DNA from: Fereydounia khargensis | Taxonomy: Eukaryota > Basidiomycota > Ustilaginomycetes > Urocystidales > Fereydouniaceae | Direction: 5' to 3' | DNA length: 64,000 nucleotides | Assembly: GCA_026413255.1 (NCBI GenBank) | Contig: JAOCZO010000022.1 | Span: 1-64,000, forward strand | In this document: one piece after another, positions 21,701 to 32,479 of the stretch | How the letters are laid out: each line of letters opens with the position of its first letter | Position numbering within the stretch: position 1 is the stretch's first letter | Program-made: the position numbers and the translations under genes | The notes under the pieces: generated by a model | The model's database searches: none | Told to the model about the DNA's origin: nothing | The model's input: the letters and a program-made list of their open reading frames with translations, nothing else

Positions 21701-23254
21701 AATCAGCTCGCGAACGTCATCGGTAGCATTCTTGGTCTTTACTGTTGTCTGATGGGCTGGTCCACCCTGATCGAGCATTGAAGAGCGTGGAACTTGCTTG
21801 GCGAGCTCTGCAGTGTAGAACTCAAGCCAGACTTGGAGCTCGATCCAGGCGCGAATCATGCGCCTCTGCACGAAATTGTTCTCGGGTCCATCGAGCAGCG
21901 TGGCGGGCGGCTTGATAGTTTGGCGGCCATCCGGCAAGAGGTCCTCTGTCCAGCCTAGTTGCTCAAAGATTTGGCGACTATTCAAAGCGGAGAAGCACAA
22001 TGTGAGAACGAACACAAAGCCCCGGCAAGACGGATATTGAGAGTAGCTGCAACTTACGCCTTGGCATCCCAGCCGAGCTTTTGGGTAATCGTGACACTGG
22101 AGGTCGTGATGTTTCGGGCTTCTCCATGTAGCGCATTGCCAAGGACTCTGCAAGTGACACGTTGTGAGTGAGTGAGCGGTGGGCGATGTGGTTCTCGGAA
22201 AAAAGCCATCGATGGGCACCTACCGAAGCAGAACACGGAGGGACCGAACAAACGTCTCGAGTGGGGTGCAGCCCGGCGCCGGTGAGCCCATGCGGTCCTC
22301 CTTGTAGGCGATCAGGGAAGATCGGTCAACGACGGTGGTGATGGCGTCTGGAGGGCTTGACACGATGCGCCTTCCGGTGATCCAGCACTTGTGCACGTTG
22401 AACTCGTCAACGACCGATTCGGTTTGTTGGACGCCCTTCTTGAAAGGGTCCATGGTGGTGACTGGAAGAAGCTGCTCGACGGGAAGGATGGTGGTCGGAA
22501 CAGTCTCATAGACGCTGACGGAACGGTCAGGAAGGCTGCAGGCGTCGTAGATCTCTGTAGCTGTGATGATCTGGTCGTCCTGGATGGGGTTCTTGAAGAT
22601 GCTTTCCTGAGGCACGATGATGCGCCATTCGAGCGTTTCTGGCACGAAGGTGGCATTCGGATGTGGCTTTGCAGCGCTGAAGGTTTGGGCAGAAGGGATG
22701 CTGGGAGGCGGTTCAGCTGCTTCTACTTGGTCCTTGTTTGACTGCTGGTCAGGATGTTGCTGCAGAGAGATAGACTCAGGCGCAGGAGTGGTAGGTGAGG
22801 CTGCAGTTGTGGCTGTGGTTGTGGTTGTGGCTGGCCTGGCGGGAAGAGGCGGAGATGGAGCAGCGTCCTGTTCGATCTGGACGTCGAGCAAGGAGCATTG
22901 TGGGTTGAAGAGGATGCCCGAGGTAAAGAGGGCGCCGGGGAGGAGAAGCTGGTAGGTGCCCATGGGAGTCATCTTTCGCTCGGGGCGGGGAAGGAAGCGA
23001 GAGACAGAAGTGGCCGAATGAGCTTGAGTGGGATATGCAGGTGGCTCGTCGGGCAAGGCGACAGGCTTGAGATGGTCATCGATGCGAATGTCAATGGGGG
23101 GTGCATCGTGGTCGGGTTCCTGTGTTGGGGGTCTGGTGATGCTGTCTAAGACGATGGAGTCCGTGATTGGCTCTTGGGACGCGACGGGTGGAGATGGAGA
23201 TGGGGATGGAGATGGGTGGGCATGAAGCGAGGCAGGATCCTCGTTGGCCCCCAT
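18799..23254 (-). CDS. UBP2: Ubiquitin carboxyl-terminal hydrolase, UBP2/USP25-28 type, five exons
   Basis: Exons 23254-22224, 22147-22058, 21977-21682, 21606-19032 and 18958-18799 join in phase to 1383 aa (yeast Ubp2: 1272). The USP Cys box is TGINNIGNTCYLNSVLQYFF with the nucleophile at about C727. The His box is MHRGEASHGHYFVNQ with the catalytic His at about H1295, followed by WFKYNDSAVTPVSVSEVL. Introns start GTAGGT, GTAAGT, GTGAGT and GTAAGT, all ending AG. Splicing rebuilds RVLGNALHGEARNITTSSV and YHSVQDDFTWRNDPP. Ubp2-type enzymes trim K63-linked chains with Rsp5/Rup1. The catalytic domain carries a long Pro/Glu-rich insertion (about residues 800-980). The start at 23254 follows a CT-rich leader; the frame remains open upstream with low-quality sequence. 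Confidence 0.92.
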
Positions 23255-24016
23255 TTGCGTTTGCGCTTTGACCGGGGGTGTGCCGAGGTCGGAGGGTTGG
23301 GAATGGTGCGAGACAAGAGAGAAGAGAGAAGGAGATGAGGGTGAGAGTTGAAAGTAGAAAGCAGAAAAACAGAAAGAAGGAGACGAGAAGACAAGACCCT
23401 TTGCTGGTCTGAGCTGTCGCCGTTGGCTGTTGGCTGTTGGCTGTTGGCCATTAGCCGTTGCAGCTGAGCCGTTGCTGTTTGCTGCCGTCCGTCGCGCGTG
23501 GCAGTAAGCGGTTGCCAAGTGGAGGGGAGGGCGTCGCAGGCGGGCAAGGGAAGGGCAAGCGCAGTGCAGTGCAGCGCAGTGACAGACAGCTCAACTCGAA
23601 ATTGGAAGAAGCCAGACGCAGAAGCAGACGCAGACCAAGTCGAAGACAAAGACGCGGCCGGCCCTTCGCTTGCGACTCAGCCCAACCGGAAACTGACACG
23701 CAAAAATCGGTTAACTTGTGGGAAATTGGAAAAAAATGGGGTGCAGAGCAGAGCCGTTCTTTGACAGCCCGATCACCAACCAGCCAAAAGCCTACCAGAC
23801 AGAGAGAGCCACACACAGACCAACGAGCAGATTGAGATTCAGATTGAGATTCAGATTGAGACAGCTCAGCACACTTTGCTCGCTCTCTCCTTCATTCATC
23901 ACACCACACCTCCCCCTCCTCAGTCTCCAGCTCAGCCCCATCACTAACAAAGCACAACCAAAGCACGCCAAAGAAAAAAAGGGGGTCGATCCCCATCTAC
24001 CCAATCGATACCCACC
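23255..24016. other. Divergent promoter region between UBP2 and LAA1
   Basis: CT/GA-rich tracts flank both starts. A 12-bp repeat (ATTCAGATTGAG type) lies at 23830-23860 and a GCTGTTGGCTGTTG type repeat near 23425-23450. No gene is seen. Confidence 0.55.
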
Positions 24017-27000
24017 ATGGCGTCCGCAGCTGACAAACAACAACAGCAGCAGCAGCAGCAAGAGTTTCTCGCTGATCTCGTCCTCGACGAGCCCAGGCTT
24101 GCTGATGCCACCTCCTCCGACCAGGGCGAGGTCTTTGTCCTCCAGTGGCTCTCCAAGGCCGAAATCGCCATCGCCAGTGTCGACATCGACTCGCTCAAGC
24201 CCCTCCAGTCCCAGCTCGAGCGCTCCTTACTCAAGCTCGTTGGCGCCACCCCCGCGCCTGCCGCTTCAACTTCCGAGCCGGCCCCCGCATCTGCTACCAC
24301 TGCCAACACGCTCCATGGATTGCCCAAGCCTGGACGAGCTACTCGCCAGATTGTAGCACGCTGCCTCATCCAGCTCTTCCGCCGCATCGAGTCCCGCTCC
24401 CTCTTTGAGATCCTCTCTAACCTGGTCCGCATCGCCGGCGAAGAGACCAAGGGCAAGGTCGCCGACAGGCATGTTCGTGTTGCTGCCCTCTACATCACCG
24501 GCGAGGTCTTCGGCCTCTTGGGCCAGCAGGTCATGTCCCTCTTCGTCGACATCACCCTCATGTGCCAGCGCGTCTTCAAGACAACCGCACATCCTGTCCT
24601 CCTTCGCTACCATGCGCTTGCTGCCCTAAATAAGGCCCTTCTCTCGGGGGGCAAGAGCCTCGCCGACCAGCCCGGAAAGGATCTGCTCAAGGCTCTCCGA
24701 CAGGGTTTGGCAGACAAGGCTGGTGCCCTCGTGCGCGGTTGCTCAGACTGCATCCTCACCCTCTCTCAAAAGACCACCCTGCTTGCCTCCCGCAATGACA
24801 TCGAATCCGCCCTCACAGCCGCCTTCAAGGCCATCGAGACTGCCGACTTTGTCACCAAGCGTGCTTTGTCCCGCATGGCTGCCGGCTTGCTAGCCTACAC
24901 ACAAGCCGAAAACTCGGCTCCCGCTCCCACCCCCACAAAGAAGGCTACCAAGAAGAAAAAGGAGGGAGAGACCGACTCGGACGACGATCAGGATCTCCCT
25001 CCTGGTCAACTCTCCGCCGCCGATGCCGGCCCACGTACCCTGCTCTCCGTTACAGGCATGCTCGACCAGCTATCTCACCCATTCTTGCGCTCCTCTTCAA
25101 CCCGCAAGACCCGAGCCGCCATTCTTGACGTCTACGCCACACTCTTCGAGACTCTCGGTCCCGCTTGGGTCCACTCCAATTACGCTGCTGTTCTCAAGCA
25201 CCTCGTAGACGATGTCCCAAACCACTCTCGCGGCACCGTCAACCGCGCCGAGATCCTCGCCATCCGCTCCGGTGTAAGCCTCATTCTGCGAAAGCTCATC
25301 GGAGAGCGAATGCTTGGAGAGCAGGCTCAGGTGCTAGCGATTCAGGACATTTGCAGCGAATATCTCAAGCGATGGCCCTCCGTATTGCCCGAACAGCAGC
25401 CCCCTTCCAAGTACTCGATTGTGCTGGCCCTCAACGAGGTGTCTGGCCTGTTGGTCCAGCTTGGAAGCTGTCCGCCCCAGGTAAAGGACGCTCTCTATGA
25501 TCCACTCATGCGGTGTCTCGCCCACCCTAGCCACTCGGTACAGGTCAGCGCAGCTTGGTGCCTGCGGACACTCTGTGACGTCTCCCCCAACCTCCTCTCC
25601 TCCACCATTTCATCCGTGCTCGAGCTGCTCAACCGTGATCTTACGACGCTTGCTAACGGAGGAGGCTCCGTTGGCATCGGTGCGCTGGCTCGTCGTGCCA
25701 ACGGTCACTCTCGTGCGCTTGCCGCGCTGATCAACGTGATCCCCCGACGACCCATGTACACCTCCTTTGCCATCAGCTCCAAGGTGCTATCCCTCGCCAT
25801 CCAGCTGCTCAAGAATAGCGGCAATCACGACCTCTCAGTCTCTGCCGTCGAGATTTCTGTTGCATGGGTCCTTGTTGGTGCGCTCATGTCCCTCGGTCCC
25901 AACTTTGTCCGTCTGCACTTGCCTCAGCTTCTCATTCTCTGGCGAAACGCGCTGCCCAAACCCACCAACAAGGATACGGCTGCTGGCGCCCCAACGCGGT
26001 CCGATGGCGAATGGGGCTTCTTGCTCCATGTTCGCGAGTGCACTCTCGGCTCTCTCTACGCATTCCTGCTGCACAATGGCAAGACGCTCCTCACGCTTGA
26101 CACGGCGCGACGCATCGTTGCTCTGCTCAGTAACACGCTCGCCTTTGTCGATGGCTTCGCCGGCCAGTATCCTCACCTGTCCCAGGAGCAGATTCCCGGC
26201 TCTGAACGAAGCTCGCTTTCTCTCCTCGACCGCGAGCACCTGCTGCGCCGTCGTCTCTTCCAGTGTCTCACCACACTGGCCACCAACCCAGCTATGGAGC
26301 CGATGCAGACTGGTCTGATCTCAGTCGCGGTCCAGGCCTTTGCTGAGCCTGACAAGTACGTTGGCAGCTCTGCCCAGGCTGCTATTGCAGCCAGCGCTGG
26401 CAACTTTAACGGCATCTGGTCAGTGGCCGATGGCTATGCGTTCGGAGTCACAAGTCTTCTCCGTGACTCGGAAACGTTCGTGGGTGATCCGGCCGGTGCA
26501 AGCTCGGCCGTTGCATCGAGCTCGACAGCCAAATCAGATCGACTCAACCGCGACTCGGTAGAGGTGCTTCTTGATGCACTGCAGCGACGACCTGTGCTCG
26601 GAGCCGCCGAGCACGATGTTCTTTCTCTATTTGTTGGCTCCCATTTGGCAACCAAGACTACCTCGGGCACTGAGATTGAAGACTCGCCCTGGTTCTCTCC
26701 GCCACCTGCAACTGGCACCGTGGATGCCGCAATTGAGCTCTTCGCCGCGCTGCTTCCGTATCAGGAGCGAGACGTGCAGATTTCGGCTGTTGAGGCCCTG
26801 CTGACTTACACCCGGAGCCCCAAGCTCGACAAGAACCCTGGCCGCAAGCTCGCGATCCAGATCAATGCCATCCTCAGTGTTCTGGGTGCGCTGCGCACTG
26901 CAGTACAAGGTGGAACTGGTCCCTCAGGCAACAGGCCAATCGGTTTCAACAATGAGCGATTCAGCACCGCAATGCGTGACTTGATTCAGGATGCTCTGCT

Positions 27001-30000
27001 GCAAGAAGATTCAGCACTCCGCGCCGCCGCAAGCGAGGCTTACGGCAAACTGGCCGCTGTGGCTGGATCACACGCCATGTCCGGCCAGGTGCAGTTCCTC
27101 GTAGACCAAGTGGTCAGCAACCGGGACCCCGACGCCCGAGCTGGCTGTGCGCTGGCATTTGGAGCCATCTACCGCGAAGTCGGTGGTCTGTCTGCAGGCC
27201 CTTTGACCAAGACTGTCGTCAATGTGCTCATGTCGCTGTCCAACGACCCGCACCCAACAGTGCACTACAATGCGCTCGAGGCCCTCCAGATGGTGGTCGA
27301 CGCGGCGAGCCTGAGTTACAGCCCTTACGTGGCCAGCACGCTAGGCATGCTCGTCAAGCTGTACATGCTCGACACGCACGAGCCCGAAGGTGGAAGCGCC
27401 GGCTCCGTCAACCTTCGTGCGGACCTGCCTGCCCATCAGGCCATCTGCCGGGTGATCAACGGATTGATCGGCGTTCTTGGTCCCGACCTTCAAGAGTCAG
27501 CCAAGGTGCGTGGCCTCGTGTATGCGTTGCTTCGGGAATTTGCATCCGAGAGCGACTCGGGCGTAGTGGTCGAGGCGATCAAGGCCACTCAGCACTTTGG
27601 CCTCTTTGCTGCCGACAGTCTGGACACCACCGCTTGGATCGAGCAGCTCCGGTCCCAGCTCCGCAGCAAGTCGCGTCCGCTCAAGCTTGTAGCGACCAAC
27701 GCATTCTACCAGCTGGTGCAGCGTGAGGCACTCGCCATGAGCCGCATCGGTGGTGACAGCCTGGTCGAAGAGTTCTTTGCGTTGCTCGACGAAGATCCGA
27801 AACTGGACGGCGTCCGCGAGGTCATCACCAGCTGGCTTAGCCAGACAGCAGATCTCGCTCCTGGAGGCTGGATCGATCTCTGCCAGAGGATCATCACCAA
27901 TGCCGGTGTCAGCAATCGAGGAGGTGCCGCAGCTACCGCGGCTGTTGACAAGACTCCTTCGCTGGCCCAGGCGCTGCAAGATGAGGAGGCTGCCACGATC
28001 GATCTAGGTGCCGATTCCGGCTCGTCACGACTCAAGGGTGGCAGCAGGTGGCGAACGCAGCTGTTTGCGCTGCAGTGCCTGCACGAGGTGTTTGTTGCGG
28101 TTCGCAAATCGGGTAAACTGGAGCATTTTAACACCCCTGCGCCGGCCAGCTCAGCAGCTGGGCAGAAGCGCCTGCTGATGAGCAACCGAGTGGCAGATCT
28201 AATCAAGATGGCCTTCTCTGCGAGCACTGCGGCCAACAGCGAGATTCGGCTCGAGGGTCTTGTCGTGCTGCGCGATGTGATGGACAACTTTAAGCATGCT
28301 CGAGACCCAGACTTTGAAGAGGCCCTGCTTCTCGAACAGCACCAGGCACCCATTGCGGCAGCTCTCACCCCGGCTTTCCTGTCCGACAGCACTCCTGAGG
28401 TGTTGGCTGCTGCTGTCCAGCTCTGCGCTGTATTCGTCGGCTCTGGCGTGATCCGAGAGGTGGAAAAGATGGGCCGAATCCTCAAGCAGCTGGTGGCCGC
28501 TCTCGAGAGCTGCATGGAGCCCACGATGGATAAGCTGGGCGACGTCGAGGGGCTCTCGCCCAATGCCAATGCGATGCTCAAGATCGCTGTCTTTACTGCA
28601 TGGGCAGAACTTGAGGTTGCCAGCATCCAGCAGGAATACCTCGTTCAGGTGGTCAAGCCGCATCTGGCCAAGATCACACCGTTCTGGATTGCCTGCCTGC
28701 GCGAGTACGCCAAGATCCGTTCCGACCCGGACGGAGAGGGTTTAGGCGGTCCCGGCGGGGGGAGTGGCCCAGTGATCAATGCCAGCCTCGACTCGCAGTA
28801 TGCTGGCCTGGCCCGTGAGGTGATTTCGCCTTACCACGAGGCGTCCTGGTTCAAGATTCTCAATGCTGTTGCGGTACTGATGAACGCCGATGATCCGACC
28901 ATTCTGCGAGCCATGGATGGCGAGCCAACCGAAGGTGATGCTGCTGGCGCCAAGGCACCGTCCCTGTCGAGGAGCGAGCCGTCGCTCTTCTTCTTTGTGC
29001 TCTACGGTCTGGCGTTTGAGGCTCTGTCTACCAAGACGGCCGGCATTGAGGGGTCAGAGGAGGCCAAGATTATGCGGATTGCGCTGCAGGCGATGACGAG
29101 CCTAAGCAAGCCGGCGTATGCAGGCTCGGTGCTCTTACAGGAGCCCATCTTTGAGGAGCTCTGCAACCTGTCGTACCGACTGGTGATGACCGAGCCGCCG
29201 CTAGTGCAGGTGAGCGTGCTGGAAATGATTGGCGGTATGGCGGCGGGCTACGGCAAGGTGCTTCTCAACGAGAGCGGCAAGGGGAGTGACGCCTCGAGCG
29301 GCTCGTTGCCGAAATCGGCCAAGCTGACGCAGTGTCTGCGCATCGTGGTCTGCGTGCTGAACAATGCGCGGCGCACACGCGGTTCTCTCGAAGACAAGGT
29401 GGCGTTGCTGAGGGTGGCGTACTCGGCGTTCATCGGGATCGTGGGTATCTTCCCTGCGAGCCTGCAGGAGGAGCTGTTTGCCATCGGGTTCTACACGTTT
29501 TCCGAGATGCTGCGGGACGAGACGTCTGAGCTGGATCTGGTGGGGCCGACGCTACCGAGCCTCAAGGATCTGTGTCAGCGTGCGTTCCGGGGCCTCAAGC
29601 CGGGCAGCGAGCTGCTGCAGCGTGCGGTGCACGGGTTCCTGTCTGCCGCGCTGCAGAACGTGGATGAGATGCGAAGTCGAGCTGGCCGGGTGGCTGAGAA
29701 CAAGACGAAGAACAGCCTGCTGGCCGCGGTGGTGGTGCTCACCTCGATTCCGGTTTCGGTCAAGGTGAGCCAGGCGGTGGCAGAGCACGCATGCTATCTG
29801 ATCACGCAGAAGATCCTGGCCGAGGGTGAGGGCGAGGCGGACGCTGTGGGGACGACAGCGGTGACGTGCGCTCGCACGCTGATCCTCTCGTCGTCGCGTG
29901 GCAACCCGGCGCTGCAGTACTGTGTGGGCCAGCTGCTGCCGGGACTGATTGAGTACCTTGTTACGAAGGGCACAGAGGCACCCACTGCGCGCGTTGAGGA

Positions 30001-30349
30001 GGTGGTGCGAACTTTTGTGGGGCTGCTCAACACTCTGGCGCCAGAGGACCGGTCTAAAGCGCTCGCCATCGTGCTCCCTACCCTGGTCGTGCTTCTCGAG
30101 CCATCCGTGTCGCAGCCGCCGCCGCCGCTGCACACATTCACAGTCACGCAGCTCATGGCAATCGCGGCCCAGCACCAGGTCCACTTTAAGGAGGCCACGG
30201 CGGCTCTGGCGCCCGAGAAACGGGCACTGCTCGAGAGCGCCATCCGCGCCCACGTCGGAGCGGCAGCTGGCACGGCCTCGGCGACCTCACAGTCGCAACG
30301 CCCAACAGGCGGAGGCGCCAGTATCGCACTCAAGAGTTTCGGTAGCTGA
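24017..30349 (+). CDS. LAA1: HEAT-repeat protein LAA1/HEATR5, AP-1 clathrin adaptor accessory factor
   Basis: This uninterrupted 2110-codon frame encodes a giant alpha-solenoid. The beginning (FVLQWLSKAEIAIASVD, then QSQLERSLLKLV and TRQIVARCLIQLFRRIES) matches HEATR5/Laa1, which is about 2000-2070 aa in yeast and animals. Laa1 binds AP-1 and keeps it at the trans-Golgi network/endosomes. Features include a poly-Gln run at residues 8-15 and a Lys-rich acidic insertion (about residues 305-335). Many HEAT motifs follow, for example YEALQ-type helices around HPTVHYNALEALQMVVDAA and AGCALAFGAIYREVGGL. The C-terminal helices (FVGLLNTLAPEDRSKALAIV) are also typical. It has no membrane segment. The ATG has an ACC upstream context and follows a CT-rich leader. 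The 3' end converges on TAN1 83 bp away. Confidence 0.93.
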   Translation: MASAADKQQQQQQQQEFLADLVLDEPRLADATSSDQGEVFVLQWLSKAEIAIASVDIDSLKPLQSQLERSLLKLVGATPAPAASTSEPAPASATTANTLHGLPKPGRATRQIVARCLIQLFRRIESRSLFEILSNLVRIAGEETKGKVADRHVRVAALYITGEVFGLLGQQVMSLFVDITLMCQRVFKTTAHPVLLRYHALAALNKALLSGGKSLADQPGKDLLKALRQGLADKAGALVRGCSDCILTLSQKTTLLASRNDIESALTAAFKAIETADFVTKRALSRMAAGLLAYTQAENSAPAPTPTKKATKKKKEGETDSDDDQDLPPGQLSAADAGPRTLLSVTGMLDQLSHPFLRSSSTRKTRAAILDVYATLFETLGPAWVHSNYAAVLKHLVDDVPNHSRGTVNRAEILAIRSGVSLILRKLIGERMLGEQAQVLAIQDICSEYLKRWPSVLPEQQPPSKYSIVLALNEVSGLLVQLGSCPPQVKDALYDPLMRCLAHPSHSVQVSAAWCLRTLCDVSPNLLSSTISSVLELLNRDLTTLANGGGSVGIGALARRANGHSRALAALINVIPRRPMYTSFAISSKVLSLAIQLLKNSGNHDLSVSAVEISVAWVLVGALMSLGPNFVRLHLPQLLILWRNALPKPTNKDTAAGAPTRSDGEWGFLLHVRECTLGSLYAFLLHNGKTLLTLDTARRIVALLSNTLAFVDGFAGQYPHLSQEQIPGSERSSLSLLDREHLLRRRLFQCLTTLATNPAMEPMQTGLISVAVQAFAEPDKYVGSSAQAAIAASAGNFNGIWSVADGYAFGVTSLLRDSETFVGDPAGASSAVASSSTAKSDRLNRDSVEVLLDALQRRPVLGAAEHDVLSLFVGSHLATKTTSGTEIEDSPWFSPPPATGTVDAAIELFAALLPYQERDVQISAVEALLTYTRSPKLDKNPGRKLAIQINAILSVLGALRTAVQGGTGPSGNRPIGFNNERFSTAMRDLIQDALLQEDSALRAAASEAYGKLAAVAGSHAMSGQVQFLVDQVVSNRDPDARAGCALAFGAIYREVGGLSAGPLTKTVVNVLMSLSNDPHPTVHYNALEALQMVVDAASLSYSPYVASTLGMLVKLYMLDTHEPEGGSAGSVNLRADLPAHQAICRVINGLIGVLGPDLQESAKVRGLVYALLREFASESDSGVVVEAIKATQHFGLFAADSLDTTAWIEQLRSQLRSKSRPLKLVATNAFYQLVQREALAMSRIGGDSLVEEFFALLDEDPKLDGVREVITSWLSQTADLAPGGWIDLCQRIITNAGVSNRGGAAATAAVDKTPSLAQALQDEEAATIDLGADSGSSRLKGGSRWRTQLFALQCLHEVFVAVRKSGKLEHFNTPAPASSAAGQKRLLMSNRVADLIKMAFSASTAANSEIRLEGLVVLRDVMDNFKHARDPDFEEALLLEQHQAPIAAALTPAFLSDSTPEVLAAAVQLCAVFVGSGVIREVEKMGRILKQLVAALESCMEPTMDKLGDVEGLSPNANAMLKIAVFTAWAELEVASIQQEYLVQVVKPHLAKITPFWIACLREYAKIRSDPDGEGLGGPGGGSGPVINASLDSQYAGLAREVISPYHEASWFKILNAVAVLMNADDPTILRAMDGEPTEGDAAGAKAPSLSRSEPSLFFFVLYGLAFEALSTKTAGIEGSEEAKIMRIALQAMTSLSKPAYAGSVLLQEPIFEELCNLSYRLVMTEPPLVQVSVLEMIGGMAAGYGKVLLNESGKGSDASSGSLPKSAKLTQCLRIVVCVLNNARRTRGSLEDKVALLRVAYSAFIGIVGIFPASLQEELFAIGFYTFSEMLRDETSELDLVGPTLPSLKDLCQRAFRGLKPGSELLQRAVHGFLSAALQNVDEMRSRAGRVAENKTKNSLLAAVVVLTSIPVSVKVSQAVAEHACYLITQKILAEGEGEADAVGTTAVTCARTLILSSSRGNPALQYCVGQLLPGLIEYLVTKGTEAPTARVEEVVRTFVGLLNTLAPEDRSKALAIVLPTLVVLLEPSVSQPPPPLHTFTVTQLMAIAAQHQVHFKEATAALAPEKRALLESAIRAHVGAAAGTASATSQSQRPTGGGASIALKSFGS

Positions 30350-30432
30350 ACTTGTCCCCGCACCCCTACCTCAAAACAATAAGATTTGCCATATCACTGG
30401 ACTGGATCGACGTTACATTACAATACAGTACT

Positions 30433-31219
30433 TTACTCTGCTTGGTCCTGGTGTTTTGGCTTGAGAGAAGCGGCGACGCGTCCACCATGGTCTTGGTCTG
30501 CAGCGGCCGACTTGGAGGCGTTGGTAGCCTGTGCGACTGTCTGGACGTTGAGCTTTTTAAAGCGCTCGTAGTTTTCGACTACGCCGATGGCTGCAATGTT
30601 CTTGTGGACCTCGACGATGATCCAGCGGTCTGGGTTGGCGAGGTCGGCTTTGTGTCCCGCGTCTCTGGGGATGGCGCTGGCTACGGTGGCGATGATCTGG
30701 TCGCGCTTCATGGTGTTGTGTGAGCGGATGCGCGGGTCGATCTTGAACTAGACCGCGTGCGTGGCATTGATCAGTATACGTGTTCAGGAGGGGGGGGAGG
30801 GGGGGAGGGGAGGGGGGATTACGTACTTTGAGGGGCGAGTGGGGGGGAAAGAAGGCGGGGATGACTTTGGCGGCTAGGGCGGAGAGCGAGTCGAGCGTGG
30901 CGGGGCAGGTGTCGGTGACGGGTGAGAGGCGCTGTACGAAGCGGCTGCGGGGTTCGCCGGTCTGCTCGACCTGCTCGAGGAGGGCGTATACCATGCGGTA
31001 GGGGTCTATGGGGCGGGAGCAGGCGATGAACACGAGACATTCGGTGTCGGTTTCGATCTTGCGAAACTTTTGCTGCTGGGAGCCCGGGGCGGGGGGGCGG
31101 GAGTTGTCTGCGGCACGGACGGAAGCGAGTTCGGCGCGGATCTGGGCCTCGATATCGTCCTCCTCCGCCTGTACGGGAGGGGGCTTGGGGGGCTCGCCGT
31201 TGCGCATGCGGTCCATGAT

Positions 31220-31258
<39 letters not shown>

Positions 31259-31564
31259 CTCCCCATCCCCGTCCCCGTCCCCGTCCGCGTGCTTGGCCTT
31301 GGTCGCGGCCGGGGCGTCGAGCACGACACCGGGGTACACAGCGTCCGCAACGTCGTTGAGATGGTCGATAAACTGCAGCGCCGCCTTGCGCTCGCGGCCC
31401 ATGACGCAGGTGACAAAGATACCAGGCCCACTAATCGCCGTGGAGGGGACGCGGTACACCTGCGTATAGCGGGCGCGGGCGCGGGCGCGCTTGTCCCCCT
31501 CGTTGTTGTTCGGACGGTCCCGGTCCAGCCCAGGCCCAGCTCGCTTTCGCTTTGGCATCGGCAT
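30433..31564 (-). CDS. TAN1: THUMP-domain tRNA acetylation factor TAN1
   Basis: Exons 31564-30827 and 30747-30433 give 350 aa. Tan1/THUMPD1 binds tRNA through a THUMP domain and recruits Kre33/NAT10 to make N4-acetylcytidine at position 12 of Leu and Ser tRNAs. Matching sequence includes GIFVTCVMGRERKAALQFID, ECLVFIACSRPIDPYRMVYA, FVQRLSPVTDTCPATLDSL and then, across the intron, SPLKFKIDPRIRSHNTMKRD and NPDRWIIVEVHKNIAAIGVV. The intron (30826-30748) starts GTACGT, carries a G-rich minus-complement tract at 30787-30818 and ends CTAG. An Asp/Glu run at residues about 103-116 comes from a hexanucleotide repeat at 31219-31257. The N-terminus is basic (PKRKRAG), consistent with nucleolar or nuclear localisation. 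Confidence 0.92.
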
Positions 31565-31825
31565 TGTCAAATGCTTCACCTGTACGGTGGGTGGTGCGAG
31601 ATGTACCAGTTGGTGCCTTGCTGTAACTTACCAGGACAAGAAAAAAAAAAGGAGAAAAAGGAGGGGAAAATGTAAAGCGCGGGACTCGGAAGTGCCAGGA
31701 TATCAGGCCCGGGACTCGGGACTCGGGACTCGCAAGTGGCAACCGTGCGGGAGGGAGGGAATGGACAGAATTGTTTGGACAGGGAGGGACAGCAACAGCA
31801 AGACTTGGCTCAACACCAAACCACC

Positions 31826-32415
31826 ATGGACCTCAACAAGGCAAGTCAAGCAGTGCCCCTCCAATCTGACACACACTCGATCGCATGCTGATCAGCCGTG
31901 CCTCTGCGACTCGCGTTCCGCAGCCACGGGAGGATCCACACGGCGTCCAGGCGCTCCTCGCCGCCCTGCGACGGCAGCAAGACGCCCCCTCCGTCCCTGC
32001 TCCTGCTTCTGCTCCTGCTCCTGCGGCTACCACCGATCCACGCCGCCGTGCCGAGGCGGCCAAAGACCTGCGCCACCTCACATTCCTCGAGGCCCTGCCT
32101 CTCCTCACCGCCCTCGCCTCGGACGCCGCCTTCCTCGCCTCCCTCCGCGACCTCAAGCACCAGCAGGACACGCTCGAACGCGCCCTCGCAAAAGACTACT
32201 CCCGCGCCTTCGCCAACCGCTCACACCGCGCTCACGACGAAACAGCCTGGCTCGTGTCCGCTCTCGCAAAGTGGGACGCCGCTCGCAAAGACCAACAGAA
32301 ACGCTTGCAACACATGGGCACCCCCTGCTTCTTCGTCTCGGACGACAAGGACGTACTAGCACGACAGAACAGAGTCATGGCTGTACTTGAAAACATGCTC
32401 GAAGAACACAAGTAA
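31826..32415 (+). CDS. Small helical protein of unknown function, probable GC-AG intron
   Basis: A well-supported coding block (31924-32415) is rich in predicted helix: AEAAKDLRHLTFLEALPLLT, FLASLRDLKHQQDTLERALA and ARQNRVMAVLENMLEEHK. I do not recognise the family. The best start is the ATG at 31826, in a strong ACCACCATGG context, encoding MDLNK. It is joined through intron 31841-31923 with donor AAG|GCAAGT and acceptor CGCAG, in phase, giving about 168 aa. Alternatives are a GT donor at 31853 (adds four residues), or an unspliced start at ATG 31885, which has poor context. It is divergent from TAN1 (261 bp between starts) and converges on BIO3-BIO1 with 64 bp between stops. A subunit of a small helical complex is plausible, but this is only inference. 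Confidence 0.7.
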
Positions 32416-32479
32416 TTCATTGCCACGGGATTGAGCTACAGTTGAAAATGAATGCTTGCCCATGCCATGCCTGTGGCGC

